In this document: positions 10,254 through 21,006 of the stretch, piece by piece
Layout of the letters: each line of letters begins with the position of its first letter
Numbering within the stretch: the first letter of the stretch is position 1
Assembly (NCBI GenBank): GCA_003024175.1
Contig: MDYQ01000275.1
Span: 1 to 47,474 of the forward strand
Source of the DNA: Planoprotostelium fungivorum
Lineage: Eukaryota; Evosea; Variosea; Cavosteliida; Cavosteliaceae
Direction of reading: 5' to 3'
Length of the DNA: 47,474 nt
The notes under the pieces: model-generated
Databases searched by the model: none
What the model saw: the letters and a program-made list of their open reading frames with translations, nothing else
What the model was told of the DNA's origin: nothing
Translations under genes and position numbers: made by a program

Positions 10254-13200
10254 TCATCCGTTTATCGTCGCATGATGCGTCAAGAGTTGAGAGAGGGCGC
10301 TGTCGATGATGTGCTTTTGACCTCTGCGATAGAAGGTAGACAGTCTGCGGTGTTTGTGGATGTTCGTCTTCGCTAAGACGACGGCGTCCTGCTCTGCCGT
10401 CGTGGCGTAGCCGCTCAGCATGCCCTCCAAGAGTCCCGTGAGCGTCTCCACCATCTGAAGTTCGTTTCTTTTGGTGATGAAGTTGAGATGAGAAGCCGCT
10501 GTCATCGTGTGAGCCTCTTTCGTGATGGTGTCCGTGTCGATCGGTATGTTGACATCGATGAAGAAGATGATGAGGGTGTGACGTCTCACCTGATGTGACG
10601 TCGAACGCGTTGATCTCGTTTCGATTCATGACACAGACTCGAACGGCAGACAAGAGTTGGGGACTGATCTGCCCCACCTTCAAGAAGTGTTCCATACCGA
10701 TGTCGAATTTCCTGAAAATTCTCAGTCTCGTTGTAGATGGATCTATCACCTCAGAATTTCCTCCCGTTTTCTCGTGTGATCATTTCCCAAATTCAGAACG
10801 AAGGACAGAGTGTCGTCGTCGTTATTCTCCATGACAACCCCACAGTCTAAAAATAGCTGATGATTGGCTCTACCGTTCGTTCCTTCCATGATGACCGAAT
10901 CGGCTGAATAGCCCACCAACGTTTGGATCTGCATCGTGATTGAGAAATTCCGGGGAATTTTTGTGATCGGTGGAAATGTGGGGGAAATTTCACCTTCATG
11001 TTGGATTCCCTGGGCAGAGTGACGCGGGAGAGTGAGGCGTACTTGTGTACGGGGAGGGGTAAGAGGGGTAAGATGACAGATTCTACCCTTCCCTGGGCTT
11101 CCCACGCGACAGCCTTCGACTCCAGGAAGACTCTGGCCCACAGAAAATTCTCCAAATTGTGAGACGGATCTTGCAGTTTCATTTCACTGAGAAGAGAGAA
11201 GAGAGATTGTGCCTCTTGCTCGTATTCCATCCTCAATTGATGTACCTGTCGTTCGATTTAAAATGAAATAAAATGAAGAATAAATACCTCTTCGAACAGA
11301 TACGTGTTCTCCAGCTCGGATAATTCTGGTTCCGAAAAGAGGACGGGTGACGTAAGCGGTGGATGCGTCTGAGTTTCCGATGAGTTTTCAGTGACTTTTC
11401 ATCTTCCCACCTTGAAGAACGAAGCCCATTTGGAATTGTTCCTCCTCTTGTTGTCCATCAGAAACGTCAACAGGATCTGCTCTTCGCCCATGATCTGATG
11501 AAATTCAACGGAAATTTAGAGTCACGTGATCTCTCACCCCCTTGTTCTTCTTCAAGATGTCACTGAGGTCCTTGTTGATCTCGTCTTGCAGGATGTTTTC
11601 CGCGGAAATGACTGATTTATAAGGAAAAGTGATGACGTCAGAACCTTCTGGTAAGTCGGCCGTCGTGACTAACCTCCTCTCTCCCTGAACACATTTAAAT
11701 CCATTTAATTATATTTAAATTCATTTTTCTCTTATCTCGCGTAAGATGAAATCTCATGGAAATTCACCATGACAGAAGAGAAGGTGACGGAAGGGTGAAA
11801 AGTCGCATTCGAATGCAACCACTGCTCGTACTGCGACTGCTGAGGCGTAACCTTCTCCTTGTTCCCAGCTTTCGACGCCGTTCCACGGAATTCCCGATAC
11901 CTGTCACTGTCAGTGACAACCTCCACGCCTTTCTCACCCCGGAAACTGCGTGAGTTTTCTATTGAATTCCGCCAGGAGTGCTGGTATGCTGTGATCGATG
12001 GCGTTTTGAATGATTTCCTTCTGTCCCAATCGACACACGACAGACAACCACTGGGCCTCTATCTCTCTGTCATTTCATCTTCTCGTTTCAGATGTCACCG
12101 TTCAATTTGTCTTCGAGTAATTTCTTATCGTGTTCGATGGAGGTGTCGAACACGGAGAATTTGTTGTGGAGGAGCTTCTTTAAGGTGGTGAAGACCAACC
12201 ATTCGTTACGAGGTGAAACGAAAATGTGTCCCGTTGTAGACATCCTCTTCTCTCCGTCCGCTCGAAAAAAATAAAGCTGAAGCATCGTCAGCACTTTGCG
12301 TTTTTTTCAAATTCGAAAGAGAAAAACGTTTCGCCTACCTCAGCCTCGTTCATGAGAGTGATGCGAAGTGCATTCAAGAGAGACGCATCGATGGAGTTTG
12401 AATGTCTCTTCGTGATGTAATGTTCGAAGCCGAGATTGTGCTGGGTCAACAAGGCATTCTTGGAATGGTAGAGTGGATCCTGCGCGTTTCAATCGATTGC
12501 GACTCCATCGTCTCACCTGCTGTGACATTCCCAACCGCACGAAGAAATTATCCGCGAAATTATCCCGGATGACGAAACCGAAATTGAGAAGTAGCTTCTC
12601 GTTGCTCCTCGGCCCAAAATTGTTGTACACTTGGTAACCCTTACTCACCGCAGAGAAAGTCTTCAGAATGAAACGATCTGAATGGACCTGTACACGTCAA
12701 CGCGAAATCCACGCGAAATTTCACCTCAGAAAAGTAAGAGACGACGACATCTGAGGAGTGGTTCAGCATGTCTGATAGAGGCACCATGGCAGCCTGCTGT
12801 ACATTGTCTATGATGACAGACAATGCACGTGACCAGAAGACTTGGTATGCCCACGTAAAATGCTGGGAGATTTCAACCACGGCTCGTTGTAGATGATCAC
12901 CTTCCAGGTGAAGAGGTTCTTTTGGAACAATTTGGGATGGCTCTCGAAGAGGGCGGGGAAGAGTGTGTCGTAGATGGTTCGCAGCTTGATCTTGATCTTG
13001 CGAGTCGCATCTGGTAGATTGGTACCCTTCAGCATCTCCAATTCTTCCTCGGTGAAACTCAAAGGAGTCGTGATGTCTTCGGGGAGGATCTACAACGCGT
13101 CAATATTACAAGTGGCAGGTTGTAGATACCTGGAAGTAAGGTGTCCAGAAGGAAGGGGGTGAGGCTGGCTCGGACAACCAGGTTGTCTGGGCTCTTCCCT

Positions 13201-13712
13201 TCTCATGCAAGATGTAGACGTACCACAGAGACCACTGCTGCTCTTCCGTGCCGATATTCGCTTGTTCGAGGAGAGGTTTGGCGGCGATGGCCACCTGTGT
13301 GATGTTCGATGGAGAATGATGGAGAAGAAGGATGTACCTGAGAGGCTCTGACGGTCTGATTCCAGATGAGCATGTTCATCGGAACGGAACACATCTCCTC
13401 GTCTGATTCGAATCAGCACACACATCGACAACACTTCGATGTCGATGGGATCTCATCACAACGGCTGAATCTCTCACCTGCATTGATGTCATCGACGGCA
13501 AGACCTCCTCTGCCCTCGAGGGGAAATCGGACGTATTTGATCTTTGGAAATCGAGCACCATTTTTGACCGCCCAATCTAAGAAGGTGTTGAACTGGGCCT
13601 CATCGATCTCTTGGACAACAGGTGGCTCTCCCTTGGGTTTCTTCTGTCTCGGTCCTTCGGAGAGCGGTGCATTCTGCGGTGGATATGTGTTTGATCCACG
13701 GAGTTCTGCCAT
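10254..13712 (-). CDS. Probable double SET/Rubisco-LSMT-type protein methyltransferase
   Basis: The first unit starts at ATG 13712 and contains RFPLEGRGGLAVDDINAG, FTWAYQVFWSRA, the SET motif MVPLSDMLNHSSDV, YNNFGPRSNEKLLLNFGFVI, and a LSMT C-terminal helical domain ending in KLTQFPG near 11934. An unspliced reading would stop there, but removing the 37-bp intron GTGAGAAAGG...GTGACAG joins it in frame to a second unit: YEQWLHSNATFHPSVTF, RRLVTTADLPEGSDVITFP, SKWASFFK, ENFLWARVFLESKAVAW, GRANHQLFLDCGVV, then an LSMT domain (NELQMVETLTGLLEG..GYATTAEQD) to the stop at 10254. The second unit shows no clear NHS motif, so it may be weakly active or inactive. The family methylates lysine or histidine on non-histone proteins. 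If the junction intron is not used, these are two tandem genes, but the second unit would then lack an obvious ATG. Introns at 12863-12900, 13091-13129 and about 10728 carry the dispersed element. Confidence 0.7.
13091..13129 (-). repeat. Intron whose two ends are the arms of the dispersed inverted repeat
   Basis: This 39-bp intron of the SET gene begins G|GTATCTACAAC and ends CGTTGTAG|ATC on the sense strand. Both splice sites therefore lie inside the two arms of the ATCTACAAC / GTTGTAGAT inverted repeat. Flanking exons join in frame (WTPYFQ to ILPEDI). Confidence 0.75.
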
Positions 13713-13993
13713 CACAGAGAGAATGAGATCAGTTAGGGCAGTGAGATCAGATGTTGCCCCGATCTGAAGGAAATCTCACTTTTTTCATCCCATTGTAGAT
13801 GCACATTCAGGACAATCAAGACTTCACAGCATTGTGAATTGCACTTAAGCGCCATGAACATCCAGCTTGATCCTTTTGGAGGAATCACTGTAGTCCATGC
13901 TATTTGCAACCAAGCGCTTGGAAGACTGACGAAGGAGTAGGATGAAGGCAGGGAGATGCACGTGGCATAGGAATACCTGAGACATCTTCCACT

Positions 13994-14059
13994 AGGAGGC
14001 TGAGCGACGGCAGAAGGTGCCATGTTTGGCGCCTGTGCTGGACGGACGACGTCTACAAC
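13994..14059 (-). repeat. Inverted partial copy of the APSAVAQPP repeat family
   Basis: The reverse complement of these 66 bases matches 14914-14979 with about six differences by eye (about 91% identity). Homology stops exactly at the gttgtagac junction on one side and after cagcctcct on the other. The minus-strand reading gives MAPSAVAQPP, then unrelated sequence, upstream of the SET gene start at 13712. It could supply a 5' untranslated or leader exon for that gene; there is no direct proof. Confidence 0.6.
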
Positions 14060-14406
14060 AGATGCATTCTCGACGGCGTGATCTTCTGCATCTGAGCGCA
14101 AGTGTGTATCCACGTCGTGTCTGCACGAGTTGCGGTGCGGAACTTGAAGACAGAGATTTATCCTCAAGTGCTTGTGTATTCCCTATAGATTTATAGAGGA
14201 TGACAGTTCCTTCGTTTTGTATAGGTTCTCGGTCATTACAGTTAGTTCGAGGATATAGGGAGAGGGATCTGTAGAAATAGAGGGTGGCACTGAGCAGATG
14301 TCCGACAGCGGGATGTGAGCAAGCGTCACAGCAACAGCTGTGACAGATCACACGCTCAGTATGCCGCAGCCTGGCGTGCTGTTTTTATCCCATCATCTTC
14401 CTCCGT

Positions 14407-14573
14407 CAGATTTGTGTCTTTAACACCTGCACGCTCCATCCATCCCGCAGTATAACGCCTTCTCACAGCAGTAAGGAATGAGCGCAGCTTCTCTCTCTTA
14501 TCAATTGTCCAGACAGCATCAGATGTGTAACTTTAACAAGGGCATGCTCCATCACTCCTTCAGCATAGCACCT
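14407..14573 (+). repeat. Imperfect direct repeat of about 55 bp
   Basis: 14407-14461 and 14520-14573 share a run of matching blocks: cagat.tgt..ctttaaca, a g..c.tgctccatc block and a cagtata/cagcata block, in the same order and spacing. They are diverged copies about 113 bp apart, in a gene-free stretch next to the APSAVAQPP repeat copies. Confidence 0.45.
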
Positions 14574-14913
14574 GCTCAGAGTACCAAGGGATGCGCTCTG
14601 AGCGTGACATGCAGACAGATGTCGACCGCGTCATCGCACGGTAACAACTGCAAGAGATTGAGCTATGCTTCTGCACTTGTTTGCAACATAACGAAGCGGC
14701 AACAGCCAAGAGCAGTCAAAACATGTCCGATCGATTTCCACCCATTTGAGGCACAGTGAGACCCCAGGCACCAGTGCTGCCACCTGTGGTAGCATCGCCC
14801 ACCACGCAGAGACAGTGTAAGTGACTGCATCTTCTCTATTGCTCAACGCTACAGCCCCACTATACGCCTCGCCTCTACCTTACGTGACAGTCAGGACCAC
14901 CCAGAACACACCC

Positions 14914-15275
14914 GTTGTAGACATCGTCCACGCAGCACAGGTGCCAAACATGGCTCCTTCTGCCGTCGCTCAGCCTCCTGTTATTCTCACCGAGTGAGCT
15001 CACACATGATGCCTCTTCTGAATGTTGCACAGGTTGGATCTCCTGACTATCAGGCAGAGGGGCAATTTCTTAGCCGTGTGTCGTGGCATAGTGCGTTTCG
15101 AGGACTTGTCTGATGTCGACCGTCAAGAGATAGATAGAATAGGAGCTCTTATCGAAGCAGCCGCGTCGTGAGCCGTCCATTTTTCTCTTCTGCATTCTAA
15201 CTCGACTCAGTTCTCAGGCGTAAGGCGAAACAAGGACACGACCACAAGTCTTTCAATAAATTTCTCTTCATACCT
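14914..15275 (+). repeat. Best-preserved copy of the dispersed repeat family
   Basis: It is related to 371-775 (same strand, CpG-depleted), 13994-14059 (inverted, first block only) and 15422-15459 (inverted, about 38 bp of the second block). It begins with the gttgtagac arm of the ATCTACAACG element. Unlike the 0.4-kb copy it keeps normal CpG content and an open coding frame. Confidence 0.6.
14950..15171 (+). CDS. Short open frame carried by the dispersed repeat
   Basis: Exon 14950-14993 (MAPSAVAQPPVILTE) splices over a 39-bp GTGAGC...CACAG intron to 15033-15171 (starting LDLLTIRQRGNF and ending IGALIEAAAS), giving about 60 residues. The second exon looks like an amphipathic helical protein piece with EDLSDVDRQEIDRIG. 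I do not recognise the family. The fact that related copies elsewhere keep the same exon-intron layout suggests either a small multicopy gene or a fragment of a mobile element. Expression is unproven. Confidence 0.35.
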
Positions 15276-15421
15276 CTTATGAATCGTGTTCCTCCAATTG
15301 GTTTATCGTGCCATCACGCATGGTTTCCTGAAAATCGATGAGATGCAACAGTTCACCACCTCCAGACTGTTGTTCTGATGCACGATATCGCGCCACTGCC
15401 AAGGTGAGAGGAATGGATAGA

Positions 15422-15459
15422 CATTCTGTTCTATCTATCTCTTCACGGTCACCATCAGA
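15422..15459 (-). repeat. Short inverted fragment of the same repeat family
   Basis: The minus strand here (tctgatggtgaccgtgaag...gatagatagaacag) resembles plus-strand 15109-15145. Together they make an inverted pair about 280 bp apart. It also opens a 61-codon minus-strand reading (15277-15462) that I do not recognise. Confidence 0.4.
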
Positions 15460-15604
15460 CAATCACATGATGAAAATCATATGGCGATAACCACAAAAAG
15501 AAGACACCGTTGGCAATTGCGGAATCCAGCAGCAAAGAGGAATCACTTGTACACCATTCGACACTAACGAGAGAGATACGTATGTAGGACCTCCATTCTT
15601 AGTA

Positions 15605-16981
15605 TTACATCTTGCTGCTGTGACGTTTGAGTTCTTCCATCGTACGGATGATGATGTTGTGTTGAATCTTTGACGCCTTCAGGGCCATTCTCTTGTTTGG
15701 TGTGTCTTTTACGTTCCAATCCACCTTCTTCATCTCTTCCAGCTGATGATGTAACACATGATGCACCTGCAGCACATCAACACACGTGGAGTCGTGCAAA
15801 GAGTTACCCTCTTCAATGTCTGTTGTTGTTCTTCGCGCGTGCTTTTGGACAGATGAGTCGACAGATCGCTGTCAACACCTCTCATGAGGAGGCGTAAAGA
15901 GGCGACGGGTCTCATCGTACTTTTTTGCATGTCAAGGATCACCTTCTGTAATTCCTCTCTCACTGTTTCCTTCGCTATGTCTATGAATAGTCAAAAAGAG
16001 TACAGAGGATGCTGTTGGATGATGGATGATGTTGGCGATGATGTGGGAAGATGCGATCGCAATGTTTCATTCCTTCTTACCTTCTACGTAAAATCGAATA
16101 AAATCTGTCTCATCAGTATCTACAAATCCATACTTCTCCATCAGGTACTCATGACTTGATTTGCCCGGGGAGGCGAAGTAAGACAGGGTCACCTGATCAT
16201 CCATCATCCACCATCATCCCACTCGATGTGTGATCACCTCTTCACCGGCTTGTTTATCTCTATCCACGATGAAGCAGTCCGACACATGATTCTCTATCGT
16301 GTAGATGTAAGAGGGGCTGTCGATGGGTGGCCACGCATGATTGAAGAAGTCCGCGATGGGGTACAGGAAGGCTGACGAGCCATCACCAAAGACTCTGCTA
16401 TTGACGACGCTGTAGATGTGCTCTAAATCGTCCAGGAGGGGTGTGCAGTTGTTGCCCTCGATCGTCTCGAGCATGCGCCGTCGGCAGTGGTCTGCTCTGA
16501 TTTGCAATGATGTTCCTCTCAGGAGTTCAATTTCAGATTTTGTGTAGTTGTTGAGAGGTGAGGCATCTTCTCCTTGTCTCATTGCGGAGGATAGAGAAAG
16601 GAGGTAAGGTATATAGAATTCATCGTACATATCCACACCAATCTGCGTGGGCTCTCGATCCATCTGGAAGAGAAAGAGAGATAAGAGGAGAACGTCTGCA
16701 TCGTGATCGGGTGGACGAGAGAGGATGTGTCGTAGGGGTGCATTCGACTGAGCCCAACCTCGATGAACGAGATGATGGATGGTGCTCCTGTTGATCGAAG
16801 CAGAGAGAGGAAACCGTAAGGCAATGTGATGGCGGTTTAGGGGTTGTGTGGCGACAAAGCCACGCATTCTGATACCATTTGCGCGTAAGAGGATAGCTGG
16901 TGTAATACCGGATAGTTCTATACCACTGGAGGCACAGTGTTGGAGCACTCGCCTGCTCAGATCATCGATGATGTACTTCAT
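15605..16981 (-). CDS. SET-domain methyltransferase, Rubisco-LSMT/SETD type
   Basis: Four exons (16238-16981, 16081-16192, 15808-15980, 15605-15766) join in frame to about 396 residues. The N terminus, ILLRANGIRMRGFVATQPL, matches the opening G.G..A...I of these SET domains. DMYDEFYIPYLLSLSS is the lid-like region, LYPIADFFNHAWPP contains the conserved N-H pair, and SSHEYLMEKYGFVDTDETD matches the SN..LL..YGFV motif. The rest is the helical substrate-binding domain ending EELKRHSSKM. It is a third unit of the family that also makes the double SET gene just downstream, so this is a local cluster on one strand. The substrate is unknown. ATG 16981 is the first in frame. Confidence 0.8.
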
Positions 16982-17402
16982 CTACAAAGATCATCCGAGA
17001 TCGCGTCCACTTTTTTTTATCAGAACGTTCTTGCAAGAGTGTGCCTTGAATGTGACTCACATTTTGGCAAAATGTGATGTACAGCACTCATTGTATTGGT
17101 ACTGTTTATACTGGAATAGCTGCGGGATCAGTGCTGCAGATAGTACGGATGTCCCCTGTAATCGTTTGGTCTTCCGTCAGAGATCAAGGCCGGAGCATCA
17201 TCATTTGTGAGACCTGACATCGATCCCGATCCGTCTTCAAGTCTATTCAAATAGCATTTCTCCCAATTCGATCGAAAGCAATTGTCCATACCATCGCAAG
17301 ATGATTCTATACAATAGTTTATATTCCTCTATGTTATCTCATCATCCGGTGCAGCTGTGCAGTGGGTCCAAAATATCTTGTAGTCTCTTGTTTCGACAAC
17401 TC
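16982..17402. other. Intergenic, no feature seen
   Basis: Upstream of the minus-strand SET gene. Plus-strand readings at 16848-17210 overlap the SET first exon in antisense. No domain, repeat or RNA gene is recognised. Confidence 0.4.
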
Positions 17403-17754
17403 TCATCTTCTGACGACTCTTCCCGATCGGTTGATCATCACGATGTATTTGCTATCTTCCTCATCTGATGTCGTGTCGTGTCTCACAAACTCATCTCCAA
17501 AAGCCAGCTGCACCATCGTCAGCACTCATTTCCGCCATTACTGGTGTCACCTCCGTACATCCGACACTCTTCGATCGGCTCTTCTGAAACATCTTGATGG
17601 CTTTCTGCGAGATGCTGCTCGATCTCTTCAGCTGTTTTCCCGTTTCAGTCCTCTCTAACGTCCTCTTTGTTTCGCTTCCGCTGGCGCTGCGTGTGAGTGT
17701 CATGCTTCCTTTGTGACTCGTTGTCTGTGTGATGTGAACATTGTTGCCTCTCAT
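17403..17754 (-). CDS. Small basic Ser/Thr-rich protein, unknown
   Basis: An ATG at 17754 opens a Ser/Thr/Lys/Arg-rich stretch (LTRSASGSETKRTLER, KRSSSISQKAIKMFQKSR). Splicing a 43-bp GTGACA...GTGCAG intron after VGCTE gives an acidic segment, LAFGDEFVRHDTTSDEED, and a C terminus RSGRVVRR, about 100 residues in all. The composition suggests a disordered phosphoprotein with several basic-Ser kinase-type sites. I recognise no family. The spliced join keeps the frame and the intron has typical ends, which is the main support. Confidence 0.4.
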
Positions 17755-17994
17755 CTTCCAGCCTTACTCCACTTCCATCCGCTTCCTTTCTCTGTGAACG
17801 TGTTGTTGTGGACCTGTCACTCTCCACGTCGTTCTTCTTAATGCCACCTCTTAACGATCTTTTTTTCTCCCCTGGCTGTGACCCACGAGAGAAGCATACC
17901 CTTTAGAACCTTATGTGGTGGATGTGTCTGTCCCTGGCTGTAGTGGTTCTTTTTCATTTCATCCTAACGGTGGACGCGTTCTCAGTGTTGGTGT

Positions 17995-19086
17995 TTATTC
18001 TTCGATTTCTTTGGGAGGTTCATCTTCGACGGGTTTGACTTCTTCTTCAGGTCCCTCTATCAACTCGTAGTTCTTTAATTCGTCTCTCATGATGACGAGG
18101 AGTGTGGGGTGTTCGATGACGTTCTTCGACTTTAGACATTGCATGAGGTTGTCGTTCGTGTTGAAAAGGTAAAATTGTCTCTCTTTTGTGAACTCTCTCT
18201 GCATGAGGACACAGAGGCTGTCTGGATCTCGAATATACTCTCTCAAGTGATGTCGTATCGTGATGTCTTCGAATTGGTCGTTCAACAGTTTAGACAGTGT
18301 AGCTGTCTCTTCCGCCCTGCACTGCGTCTCAATCGATTGAAACGATCTACAAAGCTCACTTGGGGGTAACGGTCTTTACGTTGATGGCCACGAAAATCCA
18401 TTGAATTTTCCACAACATCCTCTGCCGACTTTGAAATTTCAACTCGAGCTCATGAGACGTGCATGACCCACCTCGATTCATAGAGGGTCGTGTTCTTCTT
18501 TCGCTTCGTCATGTCTTTGGGCATGAGGTGGAGGAAGATTCCCCTCTTTAGACATTGGATTTTCAGTTGCTTCATGCGAAATGGGACGTGATCGTCGCCA
18601 ACTTTGACAACGGCACGATTGACCGATTCGAGAAAAGTGTAATCTGAACATGGTCAGATGGGACGGAGAAGTGGTCGAGTTGAAGAGATGATTTACCGTC
18701 GATGATGTTGTTGTCCGTGAATTGCTTCAATGGAATGTAATGATTGACCTTTCGAACACCATCGCACTGTTTTTCCACTTTATGCTTTTTCGAGCATACC
18801 ATCGAACAAGATCGTAACTTAGCTTTCGTCAGATTGAACTCATATCATTCGACATCACCTCACAACCAGGACATCGATACTTATAGGCCTCTGTCTGACA
18901 CACTTCACATCTCTCTTCTCTTCGCGGCCGTTTTTTCGTTGAGTCTGATTCTTTTGCTTGTTGCTGCAATTGTTTCTTGTGCTCCTCATTCATGGCAAGG
19001 ATAGGATCGACATCTGTCTTCTGATTCCCCTTGCCATGCTGATTCTGTTTGATTGAGAAACCGAGTGATTCTGCCGAGAAAGACAT
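17995..19086 (-). CDS. BCD1: Box C/D snoRNA protein BCD1 / ZNHIT6 (zf-HIT)
   Basis: The protein starts at ATG 19086 with a Gln/Lys-rich region, then a HIT-type zinc finger: CEVCQTEAYKYRCPGCE splices over a 39-bp intron to LRSCSMVCSKKHKVEKQC, supplying the C..C, C..C, C..C and H..C ligands. Next come YIPLKQFTDNNIIDDYTFLE, VPFRMKQLKIQCLKRGIFL and LMPKDMTKRKKNTT, typical of the BCD1 family, and a C-terminal domain LLNDQFEDI..LREYI..LCVLMQ.E..LFNTNDNLMQCLKSK.VIEHPTL. The tail is acidic. BCD1 is needed for assembly of box C/D snoRNPs in the nucleus. The exon before 18285 is joined across an intron of about 57 bp and is less certain. Confidence 0.82.
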
Positions 19087-20476
19087 CAGATGTGAGGAAA
19101 CCGGAAACCCTCCTGACGACTACAACCAACTGTGTAACACGAAACATCTTTATGTGTAAACGCAACGACATGCTGCCCGTAGCTGCCTGCTCTACATGTG
19201 GGGGCTAGAGAAATCGTCTGACTTGTGCCGATGTGCCGCTCTCCCCATAATCGAACATGAATCTTATTGCGGAAAGTTGCGCGGACAGTTCTCTTGCAGA
19301 TCATACTCACCTGCAGGGTCCTACCCCTGATCACGAAGGGGGGGGGATATTAGAGGAGCTTGCCTCATTGGCACTGTTGAGGGAGTTTCTCTGGTAGGAG
19401 ATAATTTTATTATCTGTCCACCTGTAAATTTTTGTTAGAGGTGGTTGCGTACGCGCGACCACTTACTGTGAATGAAAAGATGGATCTACAAGATTGTGTG
19501 GACTACCCCACCTCTACGTTAGCGTCTGGATGTTTGTTGGGATTCCGTCTGTGGTATTGTTCTTCGGCTTCCACACTTACCACAGATATCTATCACTGTT
19601 AATAGACCTGTCTGTGGAATCTGTCAACATTGAGGTTGAGCCGGAGTAAGTACTATCACGACTCGATGCTCCACCGTTTTGGCATGACCTTGATTGGATC
19701 TGTCAGTCCACTTTGTCCACACGACGGATAGAAGACCTCATGGCCCAGCCAGGGGGAAGGTGCTGTTGACATGGACCGATGATTTCACCACGAGCAGTCT
19801 CCTCTCCACCGACAAAGGTTTTCAACGGCTTTAGATCTGATAACATCGAGTCCTTGACCATTCAGATCTTTATGCCGTGCATTACTCCACGATAGAATGT
19901 AACAGAGAGCACTGCTTCCTCAAGCAGTGTCGTTTGATGCGAGTGTTGAGTAAGACGAAAGAGGCGATCTTCTTCATGTGTTCGTCGTGTGAGCAGAATA
20001 ATGAGATTTCTGGTCCGGGAGCAAAATTATCAAATCCACAATGATCTGCTCCGCATTCGATCATCGATCGGATCCGTGTGATGTGGGTGCTATATACTAC
20101 AAAGAATGCGTGGTCCTGCGTTGAGATCCATGTATATCTTATCCGGCTTCTTTTTTTTTAGTAGATCGATAATCGTGGTGTGATATCATTCAACGCACAC
20201 ATCACACGGGGAGCTCGGCCTCAAAGGCATCCCTCCAAGATGACCAGAAAGAAAGATCAACGTGTGATGTAGCCGTTAGATTGTGAATCACAATCAACTC
20301 AAACGGAATCGTAAAACGTTCTTCCGTTGAAGATATCATCGGAAAGCCTCACACCATGAGCCCAATTAGATTCGTATCTCTGATGGAGTTTAAAAATTGA
20401 GAACCATAATTCGAGCCATCTTGAGATAAAAATGGTCGACCACCCATGTCACGTCAATTTTTGTACAGGCTAGAAG
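19087..20476. other. Long gene-poor stretch
   Basis: No confident gene on either strand. A run of 9 G lies at 19338-19346 and a T-tract near 20152-20160. A 60-codon minus-strand reading with an ATG (19882-20064) contains scattered Cys and His (CGADHCG, FCSHDEHMKK) and has a ctatata sequence about 25 bp upstream; it could be a tiny gene but nothing identifies it. The remaining sequence shows no repeat or RNA gene that I can name. Confidence 0.35.
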
Positions 20477-20727
20477 GTGACGATCATCGACCATTCCAAT
20501 GGTTGTACGTGTCGGCTGGGCGCTCTGCCACATAAGCGGAAGGTAAACGCGGTTGGTCAGCGGGAAAGTAAGAGTCTTGCAAGTTTACTAGGTTTACCCC
20601 AAGACACCCCTCCACACCATCGCCTTTTGCCATCACTGAACCGACTCGTCACGGACCAACCGCTGATCATCGTCGTGTCAGTTTCCTCCTAATCGTCTGG
20701 CCGCGAGTAGCTCATGCAAGTCTTTAG

Positions 20728-20981
20728 ACGTCGGATGGGAAGAGAAGAGAGCTGGCAAAGACGCTGAACACAACACCCAGGACCATACAAGTTTGGTTTC
20801 ATAATCAAAGAGGACGTCTAAAGGAAGAATCCGTCAGCGTGCCTGTTCCTGTCGAGGTAAGGTGGATTTGGATAAAGACATTCATCGTGGGCAGATCTGA
20901 TCGATGTGATGCACATCCACACGCATCAAGGCAGAATCATCCTCACAAATACACGTGTTTACCAACGAGAGAGTCAAGTGA
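20728..20981 (+). CDS. Homeodomain protein, C-terminal part
   Basis: After an acceptor ending ctttag the frame reads SDGKRRELAKTLNTTPRTIQ, VWFHNQRGRLK: helix 2, the turn and helix 3 of a homeodomain, with the invariant W, F, N (WFxN) and an Arg at the usual position. Helix 3 has Q-V-W-F-H-N-Q, so the usual Q50/R53 region reads HNQRG. A second exon adds AESSSQIHVFTNERVK and a stop at 20979-20981. The first helix is not resolved; a candidate upstream reading at 20477-20663 (HHRLLPSLNRLVTDQP) can be spliced in phase but lacks the usual Phe20. This is a non-TALE homeodomain by its loop length. It ends 25 bp from the stop of a TALE homeobox gene on the other strand. Confidence 0.65.
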
Positions 20982-21006
20982 AGAGACTGATTATCTACAT
21001 TTGTCT

